Source: Panulirus ornatus (taxonomy: Eukaryota; Arthropoda; Malacostraca; Decapoda; Palinuridae). From it: 64,000 bases of DNA. The DNA lies in NCBI RefSeq assembly GCF_036320965.1, contig NC_092234.1, positions 44,837,862-44,901,861 on the forward strand. Direction: 5' to 3'. The position numbers and the translations under genes are program-made. Below, piece after piece: positions 11,377 through 23,775 of the stretch. The notes below the pieces were generated by a model. The model was not told where the DNA came from and did not search any database. It worked only from the letters and a program-made list of their open reading frames with translations. Positions within the stretch are counted from its first letter, which is position 1; each line of letters starts with the position of its first letter.

Positions 11377-11379
<3 letters not shown>
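11136..11379. other. Unassigned C-rich sequence
   Basis: CCACCCC-rich stretches at 11,150-11,190 and 11,265-11,310. No gene recognised. Confidence 0.4.

Positions 11380-11463
<84 letters not shown>
11380..11463. repeat. (CT)n microsatellite
   Basis: About 42 perfect CT dinucleotides. Confidence 0.97.
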
Positions 11464-11465
<2 letters not shown>

Positions 11466-11554
11466 GCGATTAATTAATGTTTCCCCTAACCAGCCTTCCT
11501 CCTCCCTCCCTCTCCCCCTGTAATAGGCCTATTGGATGGGTGACAATAGGTTTA

Positions 11555-11690
11555 ATGGGGGGGTGGGGTGAGGTGGGGGGAAGTGGAGGAGGAGGAGGAG
11601 GAGGAGGAGGAGGAGGAGGAGGAGGAGAAGGAGGAGGGGGGTGGGGAGGGGGAAGAGGAGGAGGAGGAGGAGGAGGAGGAGTCTGCCTTC
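11555..11690. repeat. (GGA)n-rich purine tract
   Basis: GGA trinucleotides with GGGG interruptions. Reverse frames give poly-Leu and forward frames poly-Glu or poly-Gly; none is credible as protein. Confidence 0.95.
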
Positions 11691-11766
11691 TATAGTAGCA
11701 CCAGCTGGAAACATAACTTTAAAAGAAATAAACAAATACAAACAAGGTAGTCCATCCCCTCATTGT

Positions 11767-11767
<1 letters not shown>

Positions 11768-11842
<75 letters not shown>
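11768..11842. repeat. (GA)n microsatellite
   Basis: About 37 perfect GA dinucleotides. Confidence 0.97.
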
Positions 11843-11844
<2 letters not shown>

Positions 11845-11949
11845 ATTTGGGTGCGAGAGAGGGAGATGATAGAGCAAGCTATAGATACATCAGCGAGGTG
11901 TGTAGACTGCTGTTGTATAGCAGAATATCGATGAATTAGAACGTCATAG

Positions 11950-12050
11950 CATAGCATAGTATAGTATAGTATAGTATAGTATAGTATAGTATAGTATAGT
12001 ATAGTATAGTATAGTATAGTATAGTATAGTATAGTATAGTATATTATATT
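11950..12050. repeat. (TATAG)n pentanucleotide microsatellite
   Basis: About 18 copies of TATAG, imperfect at both ends (catag, tatat). Confidence 0.97.
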
Positions 12051-12214
12051 ATAGATGAATTAATGCATCATAATATAGCAGAAGATAGTATAGATAAGGT
12101 AACATTGAATGCTATAGACAGGTATGGTATACCTGTTAACCTATGTTAGTTCAATTACCGTATTAACGATCCTGGAATATAGGTTAATTACCTCTAATTA
12201 TACAGGTATAGTTT

Positions 12215-12590
12215 TTGCAGTTCTAAATCTATTCAAAATTTCCCCTCGTCTAGATTCATTCCATTTTCCTCCCATCTAAATGTATCAAACATTTTACTCA
12301 TCTGAATATATTCAATTTATTTCCTTCTAAATCTATTCAACTTTTTCTCCATCTGAATCTATTCAATGTTGGACAGTCTAAATCAAATCAAGATTCTTTC
12401 CATCTATATCTATATATTCAATATTGTCCAATCTAAGTCTAATGAATATTCTTCCCATCTATATATATATCCAAATATTTTCCCCCATATGAATATATTC
12501 AATATTATCCCATCTAAATCTATTTAGTTTTCTCCCAATCTGAATCTTCAAATCTTTTCTCGTCTAAATCTAAGTCCATTTCTCCTATGT
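12215..12590. repeat. Degenerate repeat, about 30-35 bp ('catctaaatctattcaat')
   Basis: About ten decayed copies of a motif with CCATCTAAATCTATTCAAT followed by a T-rich tail (tttccc/tttctc). Spacing varies from about 28 to 40 bp. Non-coding. Confidence 0.75.
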
Positions 12591-12744
12591 CTACAAATCT
12601 GTTCTCAATGTTCTTCAACACATGTCTGTTGCCTCTATCTGTTCCTCATCTTTCTGCTACAAATGCTTTTTATTTTCTTTGTTTTGATTACTTTTATGTA
12701 ATCTCCAAAAAGGAATTTTGTATTTACAATTTTTCTATCTTGTT

Positions 12745-13200
12745 TCAAAAACTTTGTGATTGCTTTTTCTTCTTCAATCTTCACAAGATTCTGCCTCAGC
12801 CCTCGACGTGTCTTTGCTTTTCAAAATTTCCTTTATTTTTCATATTTTTTTTCCCTTTGGGTTCGCTGCTTCTCTCTGTTCTCTGCTAGACAGCGCCCTC
12901 TCTGGCCGTTCCATGGCAGTAGCCATGTTCCTAAGGGTTCTCTCCTATCACCTACTCTCTTTCTTATCTCCAGAAATGATCTTTATCTCCTTCTAAACCT
13001 ATTCACATTGTTGATGATCATTACACTTTACATACTACAACTTTTGTCACATCCAATCCATTTTTTGATAATGGTTCTTTTTCTCGCACTGAACATAATC
13101 CGATCCTTCAGTTTGGACCAGTGCACCATCTATCATCATCTCTGGGCAGCGAAGCAGTGACCAAATTAAACTCAATAGCCTTAAAAGAGAGTTGAATAGC
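12745..13200 (+). pseudogene. Decayed RT fragment of a second non-LTR retrotransposon type
   Basis: Translation at about 12,895-13,000 gives 'GRSMAVA' and then, in a shifted frame, 'VPKGSLLSPTLFLI..NDL', which matches the RT block usually written VPQGS-LGP-LF-(L/I)-INDL. About 30 bases further on, another frame change gives 'PIHIVDDHYTLH', the decayed form of the (F/Y)ADD catalytic block. Order and spacing are right for a Jockey/CR1/R1-type RT palm. At least two frameshifts and the loss of the first residues of ADD make it inactive. The part from 12,745 to 12,890 is assigned only by position. It differs from the dominant family of this window, whose box reads GLRQGCVMSPWLFNLF. Confidence 0.6.
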
Positions 13201-13461
13201 CTTAGAAGCTCCAGTGCTTGGCGTACAAGCCTACATCGTCCAATCCATTTCAATAGCCTTAAAACGTTATTTCTCCTTACATCTCTCGTTTCCCCGAGCT
13301 TCATTTTCAAAACACAACAGTTCAGCTAATTAGTGACGTAAACATGATTTGCATAGCCACGTCCTCCACTCTGTCCAGGAAACCTTACAATATCAACCTT
13401 GCTAAGTCTGCTTTTCCCAGACCTGGTGTGTTGTATAGGTACGGCCATCATGTCTCTTATT
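13201..13461. other. Unassigned sequence
   Basis: A short phrase 'caatagccttaaaa' recurs three times between 13,170 and 13,270, which may be a tiny decayed tandem repeat or the tail of the RT fragment. No gene recognised. Confidence 0.4.
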
Positions 13462-14758
13462 CCACCCACCCACCCACCCACCCACCCACCCACCCACCCA
13501 CCCACCCACCCACCCACCCACCCACCCACCCACCCACCCACCCACCCACCCACCCACCCACCCACCCACCCACCCACCCACCCACCCACCCACCCACCCA
13601 CCCACCCACCCACCCACCCACCCACCCACCCACCCACCCACCCACCCACCCACCCACCCACCCACCCACCCACCCACCCACCCACCCACCCACCCACCCA
13701 CCCACCCACCCACCCACCCACCCACCCACCCACCCACCCACCCACCCACCCACCCACCCACCCACCCACCCACCCACCCACCCACCCACCCACCCACCCA
13801 CCCACCCACCCACCCACCCACCCACCCACCCACCCACCCACCCACCCACCCACCCACCCACCCACCCACCCACCCACCCACCCACCCACCCACCCACCCA
13901 CCCACCCACCCACCCACCCACCCACCCACCCACCCACCCACCCACCCACCCACCCACCCACCCACCCACCCACCCACCCACCCACCCACCCACCCACCCA
14001 CCCACCCACCCACCCACCCACCCACCCACCCACCCACCCACCCACCCACCCACCCACCCACCCACCCACCCACCCACCCACCCACCCACCCACCCACCCA
14101 CCCACCCACCCACCCACCCACCCACCCACCCACCCACCCACCCACCCACCCACCCACCCACCCACCCACCCACCCACCCACCCACCCACCCACCCACCCA
14201 CCCACCCACCCACCCACCCACCCACCCACCCACCCACCCACCCACCCACCCACCCACCCACCCACCCACCCACCCACCCACCCACCCACCCACCCACCCA
14301 CCCACCCACCCACCCACCCACCCACCCACCCACCCACCCACCCACCCACCCACCCACCCACCCACCCACCCACCCACCCACCCACCCACCCACCCACCCA
14401 CCCACCCACCCACCCACCCACCCACCCACCCACCCACCCACCCACCCACCCACCCACCCACCCACCCACCCACCCACCCACCCACCCACCCACCCACCCA
14501 CCCACCCACCCACCCACCCACCCACCCACCCACCCACCCACCCACCCACCCACCCACCCACCCACCCACCCACCCACCCACCCACCCACCCACCCACCCA
14601 CCCACCCACCCACCCACCCACCCACCCACCCACCCACCCACCCACCCACCCACCCACCCACCCACCCACCCACCCACCCACCCACCCACCCACCCACCCA
14701 CCCACCCACCCACCCACCCACCCACCCACCCACCCACCCACCCACCCACCCACCCACC

Positions 14759-14768
<10 letters not shown>
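13462..14768. repeat. Perfect (CCCA)n tetranucleotide array, 1.3 kb
   Basis: About 326 uninterrupted CCCA units with no visible sequence change. The complementary strand is (TGGG)n, which is G-quadruplex forming in principle, while the C strand can form i-motifs. It is not the arthropod telomere repeat (TTAGG). Every frame is open (THPP / VGGW peptides) because the unit has no stop codon, so the long reading frames have no meaning. Confidence 0.98.

Positions 14769-14806
<38 letters not shown>
14767..14806. repeat. (CA)n microsatellite joined to the CCCA array
   Basis: About 20 CA dinucleotides continue directly from the last CCCA unit. Confidence 0.97.
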
Positions 14807-14808
<2 letters not shown>

Positions 14809-14960
14809 CTCACTCCCTTCCACTCCCTCCCTAACCTTGCGATGAGGGAGGAGGCGGAGGAGGGAGGCGGTATGGTACGACCACCCTCCTCCTCCTCCTC
14901 CGCCTCCTCCTCCTCCTCCGCCGCTACCGCTGCTGGCCCGGCCCGCCCCCCCCGGGCCCC
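14807..14960. other. GC-rich CTCCTC and CCCGGG sequence
   Basis: CTC/CGC trinucleotide run at 14,885-14,930, followed by GGCCCGGCCC-type sequence to 14,985. This is where the poor-quality zone begins. Confidence 0.5.
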
Positions 14961-15534
14961 GGGCCCCGGCCCGGCCCACCCGGGATTTCGAGGGGAAAGC
15001 AGGAAACAATAAAAAGACCCCAGTGAAATATTTTTTAATGGGGGGGGGCCCCTGAGGAAGGGGCGGGCTCGTTTTAACCCCCAAAAAGTTGATTATCAAG
15101 GAAAACAAAAGGGCGTGTCTTGCATATGTCCAGGGCAAACGGCTGTGGAAGTTTTCCCTTGCAATTCCCAAAAAGATTACAGGCGCCCCTCTGGGGTTGT
15201 AAAGGGGGGATGAGGAGGAGGGAAAAGGGGTTTAGGGGGGTTTTTTTGGGGGTTTGTAAGAGAGAAGGGGAGAGAGGGGGGAGAGAAGAGGGGAGGGGAG
15301 AAGAGGGGGAGAGGAGGGGGGGGTTTCGGGGTTTTGTCAAGGATGGAGGAGGGTTGTTTGGGGTTTATTAAGGTTTTGGGAGGGGGGGTTGGGGGGAAGG
15401 GGGGGGAAGGGGGTTTCAGTACATGGGGGGGAAAGACAGGGTGACAGGGGGTTTTGATGGAGGGGCGATGAGGTTATCGGGATTTTAAGTTTGGTTATGT
15501 CATGTCCCTGCTATTAGATGGAGATAAGTTTAGA

Positions 15535-15870
15535 ACATTTAGAAGGCTCCCCCTCCCCCACCCCCACCACTATAGATGGGGGACGGGCAGTCCCACAAAA
15601 AGCTCCTCCCCCCCCACCACCACTATAGTTGGGGCGACGGGAAGGGGCCCCCCCCAAAAGGGAAAGGGCTCCCTCCCCCCCACCCCCACTTAGAGGGAGA
15701 AGGACAGTAAAAGCAAAGGCTCCTCCCCCACCCACCACTAAAATAAAAGGGAAAGAACGGGAAAACCCCCAAAAGTAAGGGGGCAGAGGCTTCCTCCCCC
15801 ACCCCCCCAAAAAAACAAAAATTAAAGATGGGGGACAGGACAGTACGCAAAGGCTCCTCCCTCACCCCAA
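15535..15870. repeat. Imperfect minisatellite, roughly 60-70 bp unit
   Basis: About five copies of a block that contains 'ggctcctcccccacc', an ACCACTA phrase and a purine-rich 'gggacagg/gggaaaggg' part. Unit length is uncertain because of indels. Confidence 0.65.
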
Positions 15871-16555
15871 CCCAAACTGGCATTGTTAAGTTTTTTTTAT
15901 CCACAAAAAGGTTGGGACCAGATAAAAACAAGGTTTCTTATCAACAAAATTGTAAAAAACCAATAAATTTGTGTATTTCTTTTTATTTGAATTCCCCAAT
16001 ATGAAAAAAAAACCATTTCTTTTTTTTATATCTTTTGGGCAGCCAATTTTTAAATATGTGAAATTTTAAGTTAAAAAAATTTTATCTTGACCTTTTTTTT
16101 CTCCCTTTCAGTATTTTTTGTTAGGGGTTTTACCGGGGATTTTTTTTTACACGTTTGATTTTCTTACCCCCTTTAAATTGCATTACTTTTTCCCCTGAAC
16201 CCTGTTTAAAATATTTTCCAACTTTTCCCAAATCCCCAAAAGAGCAAAACTTTAAATTTTTAAAGGGATAAAAAGGTCATTTTTTGTTTTTTTGTTTAAG
16301 GGTATTAAAAAAAAAATGTATCATAATTATGATAAACAGGGCATTTCTTCCCCCAAATTAAATCCCCCTTTATTTATTTTTGAATATAATTAAAGGAAAT
16401 TTATACTTTGGGCCTTTTCCAATAGCCCTTATTTTGTGCTTGTTCCATATCTGTTCTGTATATCTGAAAGAACAACATGGATCCGCATTTCTGACTGTTC
16501 ATATCGAATTGTGAATGCTTGTATCAAAAACAACATTTTTGCAATAAAATTTTTT
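15871..16555. other. Unassigned AT-rich sequence, many homopolymers
   Basis: No gene or repeat recognised. Runs of T and A dominate 15,885-16,400. The more balanced part at 16,430-16,540 has no match that I know. Confidence 0.35.
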
Positions 16556-16599
16556 AAACCTAATTTGTAAGCAGTGGCCGATCACCCCATTCCCCCGAA

Positions 16600-17325
16600 A
16601 AGTGAAGTGGCTGACTAGTTCCTCGAAAGGACTGGGGGATCCCTGAGGTAGATAAAGGAAAAAAAAAAAAAGAAAAAAAAAAAAGGATTAAGAAAATAGG
16701 GAGACCTAGATCTGAGCCCTGGGGCACCCCACTTGTCACGAGCAACCGGTCCAATGTTTGTTTACCCCTCCACTGTTTCATAACACTGTTGGTGTCAAGT
16801 GTAAGAACCTGTCCTCTGTTTTTCCCCCCTATGCTGCGCCTCGGGCCGCCGGTGTTCTTAAGGACACCAGGGAATCTTTCCCTTGTGGGTCTTTAGCAAC
16901 AGGGTTTTTTCCCCCGGGAGGAAAATGTTTCCCCTACCTGAAGGTTTGGGGGAAAGCAAAAATTTTTGGGAAATTTTATTTTATCCTATGAAAAGTTTTA
17001 TTTTTAGAAGTCTTCAGTAATGGGGAACACTATAGTCCCGTGTGTGTGTGGGGTTTTGTGTGTGTGGTGTGTGTGTGTGTTGTGTTGTTTGTGTTTTTAG
17101 ACTTGTCACTCCCCTTTAAAACCTGAAGAAAAAAGGGTTTAAAAAAATACTTCGGTTTTGGTGGTCGTATGGTTTTTTACCTTATATTAAAAAGCCATAA
17201 TGACCCAACCCTCCTGGCAGTTGATTGGTCAAAAGCCCCAAACAATCAAATTGCCCTTTGTTAAACTTGTTGAATATCATCTGCGACGAAATCCATGTTG
17301 ATTTTCAGTCAGAAAATTTAACATT
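16600..17325 (-). pseudogene. CR1/Jockey-like LINE reverse transcriptase fragment
   Basis: Read on the minus strand, 17,322-17,280 gives 'LTENQHGFRR' followed shortly by 'STSL', the RT block usually seen as L-x-x-x-QHGFR-x-x-(R/K)ST. About 500 bases further on, at about 16,770-16,690, comes 'RLLVTSGVPQGSDLG', the conserved block before the ADD box in CR1/Jockey-type LINEs. Order and direction agree. Stops and frame changes lie between them, and an A-rich/T-rich run at 16,649-16,685 interrupts the end of the second block. Some of this damage may be sequencing error, since the fragment lies in the poor-quality zone. The ADD box itself was not found. It is a different LINE clade from the 40-kb element. 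Confidence 0.7.
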
Positions 17326-17429
17326 TTTTTTTTCCCAGGGGAATCTTTTTCCCAAATTTTTTTTAAATTTTTAGGGTAAAAAAAGGTCGGACTTATAAGC
17401 GTTTTAAACCCGAAAGTCATTTTCCCCAA

Positions 17430-18240
17430 ACCCTCGTGCTCAAGGGTCGTACCGCGTGCTCAAGGGTTTGCCCCTCCCTACTCCAAAGGGTCTACCGGGC
17501 GTTTCTCAAGGATCGTACCGTCCCTGCTCAAGGATCTACCGTCTTTCTCAAGGATCGGACCGTCGTGCTCAAGGGGCGTACCGCGTGCTCAAGGGTCAGG
17601 GACCGTCGTGCTCAAGGGGCAGGGGGAAAAACCCCATGCTCCAAGGTCGGACCGTCGTGCTCAAAGGTCGTACCGTCGTGCTCAAGGGTCAGTACCGTCG
17701 TGCCAAGGGTCAAAGGGACCGTCGTGTTTTAAAAGATCGTTTCCGTCGTGCTCAAGGGGCGTAAACCCTCGTGCCAAAGGGCGTACCGTCGTGCTCAAGG
17801 ATCGTACCGTCCCTGCTCAAGGGGCGACCGCGTGCTCAAGGAAACAGGGACCGTTTGCCTCAAGGGGCAGGTAAACCCTCAAAGGGTCAAGGATCGTACC
17901 GTTTGGCCAAAGGTCGTACCGGGCGGCTCAAGGGTCAGGTACCCCCTCGGGCTCAAGGGTCGGTCCGTCCCTTTTTTAAAGGGTCGACCGTCGTGCTCAA
18001 AAATCGTACCGTCGTTTCCCCCAAAAGGGGGGTACCGTCCGGGGTCAAGGGTCGTAAAACCTTTTGGGGCTCCAAAGGTTTAGGGAAACCCTCGTGCTCA
18101 AGGGGCAGGTACCCCTTTTTCTCAAGGGAAACGAAAACCGGGCGTACCAAGGGGTTTGTAAACCCTCCCTACTCAAGGGACGTACCGTCGGACTCAAGGG
18201 AAACGTACCGTCGCGCCCCCAAAACACCGGACCGTCGGCC
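17430..18240. repeat. Minisatellite, about 21-bp 'CGTACCGTCGTGCTCAAGGG' family, error-rich copy
   Basis: Units contain ACCGTCGTGCTCAAGGGTC with many indels (ctttttctcaagg, cctcgtgccaaagg). It is the same family as the clean array at 56,925-57,570 and, inverted, as 37,094-37,250. Confidence 0.9.
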
Positions 18241-18570
18241 TTATAAAACCCCACTCTGGGGGGGGGGAAAGGGGGGGGGGGGGAAGGGGGGGGGGGGGAA
18301 ATCCCAACGACTAGAGAACAACAAGGAAAACCCCCTCGGGGGGGGGGGGGGGGGGGGGGGGTTGGCCCCCCCCCCAACCAGAACCCCGAAAACCCCCACA
18401 AAACAACACGCGGGCCCGGGTTCCCCCCCCCCCCCCCCCACCCCCTTTTCCCCCCTCCCTCCCTCCCCTAAAACCCCGGAGGGTGGGGGGGAGGGGGAAG
18501 GAGGGGGTGGGGAGGGGGTTTGGAAAGGGGGGTGGGGGGGGGCTCAGGGGTCACTAAATAAATTTCACCA
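18241..18570. other. Long G and C runs
   Basis: Runs of up to about 22 G (18,338-18,361) and about 16 C. These are probably distorted by sequencing error. No gene. Confidence 0.6.
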
Positions 18571-18788
18571 AATTTTTCAAGTACCACTCGACACACACAT
18601 GTCGGCCAGTCCTCACCCTCGAGGGTGACCCCCCCCGATAACAAATGACGTCCCCCTCCCCTCCCTCCCCTCCCACGCCCCTCCCCCCCCCCAACACTAG
18701 AACCTCTCCTCCCCCTTATCCCCCCACACACCCAACCCTCTTCCTTTAACTCTACACTTCCATTTTCTATCACTTCCTCCCTCCTCCT

Positions 18789-18868
<80 letters not shown>

Positions 18869-18984
18869 ACACTAGAGCCATGGTTGAGGAGTGGCGCCAC
18901 GTGTGTGGGTGTGTGTGTGTGTCTGTGCACATACACAACGCACATGGCGCTATCCCATCACCATCTACGGAGGACAGAATGAGG
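18571..18984. repeat. Unassigned sequence with (CT)n
   Basis: CT run at 18,793-18,865 with one TTCT interruption. The flanking sequence is not recognised; a short GTGTGTGG run lies near 18,901-18,921. Confidence 0.7.
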
Positions 18985-19039
18985 GGGGGGGTTTTCGATG
19001 CCCAGGAAAGATGTGAAGAAGGCGCGAGCGGGTCGCTCG

Positions 19040-19420
19040 CTTCTGGTCTCTCTCTCATCTCTCTCTCACCTCTCTCTCCTATCTCATCTCTTCTCATCTT
19101 CTCTCTCTCTCTCTCTTACTCTCCTCTCTCATCATCATCTTCTCATCCCTTCTACCTCTTCTCTCTCTCGTCTCTCCTCTCCAACTGGATCTCTCAACAA
19201 AATCTCCTCTCTCATCTCTCCACTCTCTACCCTTCCACACTCTCTCAATCCTCTCCCCCTCTCACTCTCCTCCTCTCCTCTCTACTCTCCTCCTCTGCTC
19301 TCCACTTCCATCCTTCAAACTCTCCCTCTCACACGCCTCTCTACGTCCTCTCTCTCCATCTCCTCTCATCTCACTCTCTCCTTCTCTCCTCATCGCCCAC
19401 CTTGCATCTCGTCTTCATCA
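19040..19420. repeat. CT-rich pyrimidine tract
   Basis: CTCTC, CATCT and CTCCT words without a fixed period. The matching part of copy B (28,758-28,850) is much shorter and mostly plain CT. Confidence 0.8.
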
Positions 19421-20200
19421 AGAAAAGAACATAAGCATAAATTCCAAACACAAAAACAATGGAACCAAAAACAAAACCACAATCTTCACAAAAAAAACAA
19501 GAAATAGAAACCTGAACCATTCCACAACCAATGAGAACCAACTCAAAACCCCAGCATATATATATCAACAAAAAAATCATAAATCCACCAAATATAAATA
19601 ACAAGAGACAACACCCAATAGAAAAAACACCACTCACTCCACCCCCCCACCCCCACCCCCCACAACACAACGTTCGGGTCAGACAGGTTTCCGTTGTCCC
19701 TTTGACGCGGCCCGTTAACCAGATTGCAGTGGGGCCACCCACCCTCCTCGCAAAAATGGGCCCGGCCACACACACACAACATGGGATGTGGGCCACCTCC
19801 CCACACACCCGCCCTCGCCCCCACCTACCCACCAACACAAACAACACCCAACACCCACAAACATGGGGCCAACAACATGCAATGTCTGGGGCCCAGGGCC
19901 AAACACACACCATGGGTCCGACCCCAACTGGGCCCACAAAACAACAACCAAAACACAACCTTGTGCATTGAGGCCACCCTCTAACACGGCCCACACACAC
20001 ACACAACACATAGCACACACGAGCCAAACCCCTACCCACCCACACCACCCCCAGCCCAATTGGGTTGGTGGTGGGGGGTCCCACCCACCACCCCACTGTG
20101 GGTGGCCAACCCACACCCCGGGCCCCCTCAGCATTGCCATGGGCCCCCAACCACAAACCCCGGCCGATGTTGGGCCACCCACCCACCCCCACACCCACAC
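19421..20200. other. Copy-A-only CA- and CCCA-rich sequence
   Basis: A-rich at 19,430-19,620, then CCAC/CACA-rich. Copy B has only about 60-100 bases between the same anchors. It is either an expansion or an assembly artefact. Proline-rich open frames here reflect composition. Confidence 0.5.
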
Positions 20201-20885
<685 letters not shown>

Positions 20886-21184
20886 CCCCCCGCGGGTATA
20901 CGATGTGATTATGTGATTATATCGTAATTAAAGACCAGGAGGAGCCATTGTTGGCTTCCTGTGCGCCGTGGAGGGCGGCCTTTGGGGGTTGTGGGAGGGG
21001 GGGAGGGAGGGGAAAGGAGGGGTGGGGTAAGGGAGGGGGCGACATAGGGTGTGTGTTTTGTGTGTTGTGTGTGTGTGTGTGTGGGAGGGAGGGGAATGGC
21101 TGAAAGGGATATATTAAAAAACGATTGTTTTATAATAGGGATTAATTTTCCTTCGTTTGCCATGAGGAAAAGGCGATACGGGGG

Positions 21185-21745
21185 GTGAGGCTGGGTTAAT
21201 ATGAGGGGGAGGTATGGTCTGTGAGTCGTGATTAATATGGGGGGAGTATATGGCCCGTGGGAGCGTGATTAATATGAGGGGAAAGTGTATGGTTTTGGAG
21301 TCGTGATTGATATAGGGGAGTGTAGGGTTTTATGACGTAAATAAATATGAGTGGGTGAATTTTTTTTTTGGGAATGGGATTAATATGAGGGAGTAGGTTC
21401 TGTGAGTCCGTGAAATAGGAGGGGAGTGTATTTTTTTAAATGAAGTGATTAATATGTGGAGATGCAGGTTTGTGAATGGTAATGATATGGGGGGAGTTTT
21501 TTGCTTTGGGAAATGGTGATTAATATGAGGGGAATATATGGTCTGATGGGTTAAAAAAAGGGGGAAAATTAGGGGTGTGAGTTGATTAGCAAGGGGAATA
21601 ATGCTTTTTGGTGAATTTTCAGAGGGGAAAATATTGCTTGTGCGTGGTGATAATTGGGGTAAAAATAGATTGGTGAATGGTGATTGATAAAGGGAAAAAA
21701 AATTTATGAATGGTGATTTATATATGGCTGTCAGGTGACTGGTAT
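21185..21745. repeat. 36-bp minisatellite, copy A
   Basis: Decayed or error-rich version of the array at 29,240-29,765. Units contain GTGATTAATATGAGGGGA. Confidence 0.85.
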
Positions 21746-21924
21746 ATAGACGGACCTGTTGATAAATAACCATATATCAGAAGGCATCAAAACATATATA
21801 CCTTAATCATCAAGGTGTTGAATCCTAACTCTATTGTTTATTGAGGTTTAAGAAGTGAGATTAGAATATGAGTTTGTTTTTTTAAGCCTCAGTGTCGGAC
21901 TGTTTTTTTCCTTTTGTTTAAAAA

Positions 21925-23775
21925 AGGATTTTATACGTTTATACAAAGGATTGATACGTTTATACAAAGGATTGATACGTTTAAACAAAGGATTGATACG
22001 TTTATACAAAGATTATACGTTTTTATACAAAAGATTGATACGTTTATACAAAGTTGATAGTTTATACAAAGAATGATACTTTATACAAAGGATTGATACG
22101 TTTTTCAAAAGGATGAAACGTTTATACAAAGGATTTATACGTTTATTTTCAAAAAGGATGAACGTTTTATACAAAGATGATACGTTAACAAAGGGTTGTA
22201 CCCTTTTACAAAGATTGATACGTTTTTTACAAAAGGATTGTACTTTATACAAAGATTGATACGTTTTTCAAAGATTGAAATACGTTTTTTAAAAAAATGT
22301 TTTATTATAAAAAAGATTGATAAAGTTTATACAAAGATTGAAAAATTATAACACAAAATTGAAGTTTTTAATACAAAGGGTTGAAAAGTTTATACAAAGA
22401 TTTATACGTTTATAAAAGATTGAACGTTTATCAAAGGATTAACTTTATACAAAGATTTATACGTTTATCAAAGATTGATAGTTTATACAAAGATTGATAC
22501 TTTATCAAAAATTGATTTGTTTATACAAAAAATTGATACGTTATTACAAATTTGATGCTTTATTACCCAAAAGGATTGATGCGTTTATACAAAGGGGATT
22601 TATACGTTTATTCAACATTTATACCCTTTTTTACAAAGATGGATGCGTCATAAAAAGGATTGGAAAAACGTTTTTTTTTACAAAAATTGATAGTTTATAA
22701 AAGATTGATACGTTTTATACAAAGGATTATACGTTTTTTACAAAGGATTGATACTTTTACAAAAGGGTTGTAGTTTAGTACAAAGATTGTGCGATTTATA
22801 AAAATTGAACATTTAACAAAGGATTGATACGTTTTTACAAGGAAGAAAACTTAAATCAAAAAGGATTGATACTTTTAAAAAAGATTGTACGTTTATACAA
22901 ATTTTATACGTTTATACAAAGGATGTGTTTATAACAAAGATTGATTTGTTTATACAAAGATTGATAAGTTTATACAAAGATTGATTGAAAACGTTATGGT
23001 TTTTACAAAGATTGATATTATACAAATTTACTTAAACAAAGATTGATAGTTTTATAAACAAAGATGATACGTTTAACAAAGATTTAGTTTATTACAAAGA
23101 TTGATAGTTTTTAAAAACAAAGGATTGATACGTTTATACAAAGGATTGATACGTTTATACAAAGGATTGATGCGTTTTAATACAAAGATTGGGCATTTAA
23201 AAAAAATAAAAAAAAATAACCAAAAAAGAAAAAAAAATTTATCGTTTATTTTAAAAAAGATTGATACGTTTTATAAAAGATGATACGTTTTTTTTACAAA
23301 GATTGAAAACTTTATACAAAAAAGGATTGATCGTTTATACAAAGATTGAAAACGTTTAAAACAAAGGATTGATACTTTTTAAAAAAGATTATACGTTTTT
23401 ACAAAGGATGATAACTTTATACAAAGTTGATACGTTTTTATACAAAGATTGATTTAAAATTTTTTAAAAAAGGGTTGATGCGTTATCAAAGGATTTAGCG
23501 TTTAAACAAAGGATTGAACGTTTTTAACAAAGATTGGAGCGTTTATACAAGGATTGATGCGTTATAAAAAGGGAAATTGATGCGTTTATACAAAGATTAA
23601 TACGTTAACAAAGATTAATCTTTTATACAAAATTGATACGTTATACAAAAAATGTACGTTTAAACAAAGATTGAAAACGAAAAATAAAAGGATTGTGCTT
23701 ATACAAAGGATTAAAGCGTTTAAAACCAAAGATTGATACTTTAATACAAAGATTAAATACTTTTTAAAACAAAGG
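21925..23775. repeat. 21/22-bp satellite 'gattgatacgtttatacaaag', copy A
   Basis: About 85 error-rich units of GATTGATACGTTTATACAAA plus one or two G. It spans 1.85 kb here, against about 0.53 kb of cleaner units in copy B. Many units carry homopolymer-type damage. Confidence 0.92.

Noticed and set aside
13462..14768. Telomeric repeat
   Set aside because: The arthropod telomere repeat is TTAGG; CCCA lacks it and is embedded in ordinary repeat-rich DNA.
13326..15171. Reading frames of up to 589 codons (THPP / VGGW repeats)
   Set aside because: Trivial translation of the CCCA tetranucleotide array in every frame.
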